Below, one piece after another: positions 60,401 through 64,000 of a stretch of DNA of 64,000 nt; position 1 is the stretch's first letter, and every line of letters starts with the position of its first letter. The position numbers were made by a program, and so were the translations under genes. The stretch spans positions 248,001-312,000 of the forward strand of contig CAZRIV010000001.1 in the NCBI GenBank assembly GCA_964600235.1. The letters are read 5' to 3'. The notes under the pieces were generated by a model. That model made no database searches and had not been told where the DNA came from. It saw only the letters and a list, made by a program, of their open reading frames with translations. Origin of the DNA: MWEI01 sp964600235 (lineage in GTDB: Bacteria; Desulfobacterota; Desulfomonilia; UBA1062).

Positions 60401-61473
60401 ATGCCTCCCTCGGTCAAACGCAGCTTCCTTGAGAGCATGACCAGGGCGAGCATCATGCTCAAAACGACATCGGGCAGCCATGCACCCGTGAATGGTGCGA
60501 TGATCTGGGCCCTTACCATTCTGTCAGCCAGTGTATAGAAAAAATAATAGCTGACAATAGTGCCTATTCCGACAATGAACCCGGTAAACCTCGGGGATCT
60601 GGGTCTCACGATACCGAAACTGATTCCCACCATGCCGACTATCAGGTTCAGCACCGGGAAAGAGATGCGGTTGTAATAATCCTTGATCCTCTGAGGCTTC
60701 TTTTCCTTGTCCAGGAGCTTTCTGTACTCCGTCTGTGTGAGCGAGTCATACGTCTTCATCTTGAGCTTGCGGGTGAAATCGGCATCCAGAGAGAACCTGT
60801 ACTCATCGAAGGTCAGATAGCGGTCTGCCGTCTTGGTATCCATGAAAACACTTCCATTCTTCAGCTTCATGATAATGGAATTCCTGCTGGCCTCGATGGT
60901 GCCTTTCTCGGATGTTATGACAGATCGCTCATTGCCGGACGTTTCTATGAATACGTTCTTGAATTCCTTAGCCTTGGGGTTTACCGACTCCACATATACG
61001 ATTATGCCCTTAAACGACGTATCGAACTCCCTTTCCTTCAGAAATGAAAATATCTTCTGAGGGGCACTCTGCTTCAGCCTGGCCTGCACGGTCTTCATGG
61101 CCATGGGCCCTATGGTGGTGGAAATAATCATATGGAGCACCATGGCACAAAGTGACAGGAGCAGCACCGGGGCGATTATGGTGTGGTTCTTCACCCCGCA
61201 CGCCTTCATGGCGATGATCTCGGATTCCACGGACAGCCTCTCCAGAACGAGCAGAATCGTGAACAATACCCCCATGGGGATGACGAAAGAAGACATGGGG
61301 ACCATGGCAAGCAGGAGTACGTCAAGATCATGGATGCTTAAGGCCTTGCCCAGCGTGATCCATTGAATAATGATCATCACGCCGAACAATACGGCTATGA
61401 TCCCACCGAAAACCTCCAACAGGGAAAAAAGTATGTATCGTTTAATCCTCATAACCGCCTGGAGTATAGGCAT
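60397..61473 (-). CDS. lptF: LPS export permease LptF
   Basis: 358 aa. Partner of LptG. Membrane helices at both ends enclose the periplasmic domain (FDTSFKGIIVYVESVNPKAKEFKNVFIETSG). Motifs include SFVIPMGVLFTILLVLERLSVESEIIAMKACGV and RISFPVLNLIVGMVGISFGIVRPRSPRFTGFIVGIGTIVSYYFFY. ATG 61452 (MRIKRYILFS) is closer to the usual start; ATG 61473 adds seven residues. lptF and lptG overlap by four bases, coupled. The OmpA lipoprotein gene diverges from it 85 bp away. Confidence 0.88.
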   Translation of the reverse strand: MPILQAVMRIKRYILFSLLEVFGGIIAVLFGVMIIIQWITLGKALSIHDLDVLLLAMVPMSSFVIPMGVLFTILLVLERLSVESEIIAMKACGVKNHTIIAPVLLLSLCAMVLHMIISTTIGPMAMKTVQARLKQSAPQKIFSFLKEREFDTSFKGIIVYVESVNPKAKEFKNVFIETSGNERSVITSEKGTIEASRNSIIMKLKNGSVFMDTKTADRYLTFDEYRFSLDADFTRKLKMKTYDSLTQTEYRKLLDKEKKPQRIKDYYNRISFPVLNLIVGMVGISFGIVRPRSPRFTGFIVGIGTIVSYYFFYTLADRMVRAQIIAPFTGAWLPDVVLSMMLALVMLSRKLRLTEGGI

Positions 61474-61557
61474 GGATGACGCCCGTTGTCCACACCATCA
61501 CCGTAATACAGGCGTCGCCGTGCCCGCCCATGATTGACACCTTCTGGAGAAACTTGT

Positions 61558-62370
61558 ATGGTATCATTACAAATGAAGAGAATATTTAGCTTTTTTATCA
61601 TTATTTCCTGTGTTTCCATTCTCTACGGTTGTTCGCATCGCTATTCCGCTCAAGAGTATGAAGCCCTCCAGTCTGAGCTGGACATGAGCAATAAGAGGGC
61701 GGACACATGCCTTTCCGAGAAGAAAAACCTGGAAAGCGCCCTTGATGAAGCCCGTAAGAATCTGGATAAATCTTCCGCCGAGGTCACCTCGAATTATTTC
61801 AACAAGCAGCAACTCCTGGATAAAAATATCGACTGCATGGAGGTAAATAAGAACCTCCTCAAACAGATAACCCGACTCAAGACCCAGATTCAGGAAAAAA
61901 AGGAAGACCTGTGGAGGCTCAACAAGGCACATGACTATCTCCTTGGTTTCCTTGAGACCGAGCGCGTGAATGATCAACTTTACATTGTAAAAGGGGATGA
62001 TGCCCTCAAGATCATAATCCCCCAGAAGTCCATCTTTCCCGCATCCTACAGCGCCTGGGTAACACCCAGGGGCATATCCATGGTGAGAAAGATTTCAAAA
62101 GGTTTGAAGGAATTGAAACCGCTGCGCGTAGAGATCGACGGCCACACCGATGACGCATTGATCCCCAAACAGACCCAGAAGCTCTTTCCGACCCAGTGGG
62201 ACCTCTCGCATGCTCGAGCCCTTTCAGTCCTGCTCCTTTTAGAAGGGCAAGGCATCCAAAAAGACAGGCTTTCCATAGGCTCATACGGAGAAACCCGGCC
62301 CATTGCGGAATTGACAACAGGAGGCGGCAGTAAGATGAACGGGCGTGTGGAGATCGTGATAACCCCATGA
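61558..62370 (+). CDS. OmpA-domain lipoprotein with coiled coil
   Basis: 270 aa from ATG 61558, 8 bases after GGAG. Signal peptide with lipobox SILYGC, a long coiled coil (SELDMSNKRADTCLSEKKNLESALDEARKNLDKSS ... NLLKQITRLKTQIQEKKEDLWRL), then an OmpA-like peptidoglycan-binding domain with LRVEIDGHTDDALIPKQTQKLFPTQWDLSHARALSVLLLL and GETRPIAE. Resembles the MotB/Pal-type C-terminus. It diverges from lptF. Probably a cell-envelope scaffold protein. Confidence 0.82.
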   Translation: MVSLQMKRIFSFFIIISCVSILYGCSHRYSAQEYEALQSELDMSNKRADTCLSEKKNLESALDEARKNLDKSSAEVTSNYFNKQQLLDKNIDCMEVNKNLLKQITRLKTQIQEKKEDLWRLNKAHDYLLGFLETERVNDQLYIVKGDDALKIIIPQKSIFPASYSAWVTPRGISMVRKISKGLKELKPLRVEIDGHTDDALIPKQTQKLFPTQWDLSHARALSVLLLLEGQGIQKDRLSIGSYGETRPIAELTTGGGSKMNGRVEIVITP

Positions 62371-62408
62371 ATATGGTTCAATCCGGGCATTAAGGACTCT
62401 GCAAACCT

Positions 62409-64000
62409 TCAGTGCCTGGGCGTGGACTTGACCCTTTCGATCATTTTTTCGGTGAGGGCCTTGATATCCATGGTGTCTCCCCTGAATCTCCAGAGAAGAT
62501 AGTGCTGAAGGTATTCACTGAATTCGGGCTCAAGAGCCTCCCACCTCTGGCGTATGATCTCGAGATGGGCTTCATGCGGGATATTTCCGGGCAATGACAA
62601 CCCCTTGCGGGAAATGGCCCTGCGAACCTTGTCATACCAGGCCAGAGACCTGCTCACGTACATCCGGTAAAACAGCCAAGAAAGTGCACCCGTGATGACA
62701 AGCCCCATGAGATACAGGGGAAGGTTCTCCACCTGTTTGTTTATCCCGGGTTTTGCAGACATGATAGTTACGGCGAACCGTATCTGGTCATCCAGGGAAT
62801 ACTGGATCACCCACCTGAGCCATCTGAAACGTAGCTCGTCAAGGATATGGAAGCGCATGCCCGTCGGGCGGGATCCATAGGGCGTGGCGTCAATGGCCTT
62901 CCATGTCGTGTCATAATACTCCACCCACGCATGGGCATCGGATGCCCGCACGATGAAATAATCCCCGCCCGTATTGAATTCCGTAACCAGGAAACCCGTG
63001 ACTACCCGTGACGGTATTCCGCAGCCGCGGATCATGGCAGCGAGCGCTGCGGCAAAATGCTCGCAGCTCCCCTTTCTGCTTGAAAAGACAAACCATTCTA
63101 TGGCCGAGGTTTTCTCTGGAATATGCTGCCTCTGGAGCGTGTATGCATAGTTTGTCTGCAGGTATCGGGTCAAGCGCCTCACCTTCGCAGCCGCATCGCC
63201 AACGCCAGCGATACGCATGCCGAAATTCCTCAAACGGCCGAGCTCCCCCGGCAGGTCGGTCTTGCCCGGGGCAGAGGGACCGGGTTCACGATTCACCCGG
63301 ACATCATACAGGGGTGGTGTTTCACCTAAGAACAAGACATTGGACCCCTTTATAGCGTATTTACCGGGGGAGACACTATGCATCCAGAAAGGAAAAAAGA
63401 CATTTCTCGATTCAAAAAGCGACGGGTATATCCTGAGAATGTCGGTGAATGCACTTTCATTGATGGGCACCGACCCCTGTCTATCATTCTTGTAAAAACC
63501 ATCGGGGCCGACCCTTTCAAGCCTTGACCCGGATAGATAGAATTGGTTCGGGGCATTGCCGTAAAGCCATATTATCCTCATTAGAATGTCTTGATCCAAC
63601 CGTTCATAAGCGCTTCTTTTCAGGTTTACGTCCTCTGTGAAGGCGATGCGGTTGCGCTGGACAATGCTGTGTCTGATTATCGACGAGGCCGGTCTCGGCA
63701 GTACATAAAAAAGGATGCCGGCTGTCAGAATGATGGCCCCGGAGATGAGCGCCCAGTGCATCCTGTTCGTATGACCTGTTGCCCCGGATGTACCAAAGGC
63801 ATGGGCATCAAGCTCGAAGAGGATCATGGGTATCAGCACGACCATGATCACAAGACCCAGGATAAAGAGTGGGCTTATGGTGAATATTGTTGCCAGCAGA
63901 CATTGTGAAAAAGATATTCCGACAATCTGGTAAATTTCCCGTGACGTCTTCCTCATCACCAGCCTGACAAGCGCGAGGGTGATGATCATGTCCCTCACGA
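62409..64000 (-). CDS. TgpA-like transglutaminase membrane protein (5' end cut by window edge)
   Basis: The frame is open past 64000, so the N-terminal membrane part is incomplete; the visible 530 residues begin in a helix region. Membrane segments (FSQCLLATIFTISPLFILGLVIMVVLIPM, ALISGAIILTAGILFYVL) are followed by the transglutaminase-like domain with catalytic Cys in GSCEHFAAALAAMIRGCGIPSRVVTG, His in SDAHAWVEYYD and the Asp in KAIDATPYG. Another helix (LYLMGLVITGALSWLFYRMYV) and a DUF4129-like cytosolic tail complete it. TgpA-type proteins are inner-membrane enzymes with peptide crosslinking or protease activity in the periplasm; the substrate is unknown. Confidence 0.82.
   Translation of the reverse strand, partial: VRDMIITLALVRLVMRKTSREIYQIVGISFSQCLLATIFTISPLFILGLVIMVVLIPMILFELDAHAFGTSGATGHTNRMHWALISGAIILTAGILFYVLPRPASSIIRHSIVQRNRIAFTEDVNLKRSAYERLDQDILMRIIWLYGNAPNQFYLSGSRLERVGPDGFYKNDRQGSVPINESAFTDILRIYPSLFESRNVFFPFWMHSVSPGKYAIKGSNVLFLGETPPLYDVRVNREPGPSAPGKTDLPGELGRLRNFGMRIAGVGDAAAKVRRLTRYLQTNYAYTLQRQHIPEKTSAIEWFVFSSRKGSCEHFAAALAAMIRGCGIPSRVVTGFLVTEFNTGGDYFIVRASDAHAWVEYYDTTWKAIDATPYGSRPTGMRFHILDELRFRWLRWVIQYSLDDQIRFAVTIMSAKPGINKQVENLPLYLMGLVITGALSWLFYRMYVSRSLAWYDKVRRAISRKGLSLPGNIPHEAHLEIIRQRWEALEPEFSEYLQHYLLWRFRGDTMDIKALTEKMIERVKSTPRH

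Overview
The window looks like a chromosome segment from a strictly Gram-negative, probably anaerobic bacterium. A deltaproteobacterial or Desulfobacterota-like (syntrophic) lineage is my best guess. Reasons: outer-membrane machinery (LptF/LptG, a TonB receptor, OmpA lipoproteins), Cache and PAS histidine kinases, pyruvate phosphate dikinase, a fused ADP-forming acetate-CoA ligase, FmdB zinc ribbon and a rubrerythrin-VIT1 protein. The taxonomic call is inference from gene content; there is no rRNA here.

Layout. 1-18.2 kb is host backbone: a PAS sensor cut by the window edge, an MbfA-like iron exporter, a carbohydrate-binding lipoprotein, a plus-strand run for DNA repair and RNA modification (mutL-miaA-ttcA-like-Sua5/YciO-rng), a CaCA exchanger, a small anchored protein, a PKD/Ig-like lipoprotein and a hybrid Cache histidine kinase. 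18.5-34.0 kb is a 15.5-kb integrated element bounded by a 28-bp perfect direct repeat that duplicates the 3' end of tRNA-Val(CAC). It is visibly AT-richer than its flanks except for the restriction genes. It holds a primase of the archaeo-eukaryotic type, seven 10-bp-phased repeats followed by an AT-rich stretch (candidate origin), a zinc-ribbon membrane protein, a serine recombinase, a terminase-small-subunit-like protein, a lipoprotein, a three-gene restriction-modification operon (GIY-YIG/helicase fusion, Eco57I-type methylase, and a methylase-like partner lacking NPPY), a PEP-CTERM protein behind a perfect sigma-54 promoter match, and a tyrosine integrase next to the tRNA. The set of integrase, primase, origin-like repeats, TerS-like protein and defence cargo resembles a phage satellite or plasmid-like integrative element.

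34.1-49.3 kb returns to backbone on the minus strand: a PAS/GAF kinase with a metallo-beta-lactamase-fold hydrolase, an orphan 131-aa protein, the acetate-CoA ligase, and a tight eight-gene operon aroC-aroK/B fusion-TPR-aroQ-M24 peptidase-efp-accB-lipoate/biotin ligase. Upstream lies btuB under a cobalamin riboswitch. Diverging from btuB is aroF (DAHP synthase), preceded by what I read as a classical attenuator: a 23-codon leader peptide packed with Phe, Tyr and Trp codons, followed by a strong terminator.

49.3-64 kb carries aroF, an HExxH protein with an FmdB zinc ribbon, moaC, an OmpA lipoprotein, tmk-ppdK, a duplicated secreted protein with an odd C-terminal tail, an FAD oxidoreductase, lptF-lptG (lptG seems to use a non-canonical start), a second OmpA lipoprotein and a transglutaminase membrane protein cut by the right edge.

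The strongest signals for a second look are the aromatic leader/attenuator of aroF, the tRNA-Val element with its candidate origin, the restriction operon with its incomplete methylase partner, and the sigma-54-driven PEP-CTERM cargo.
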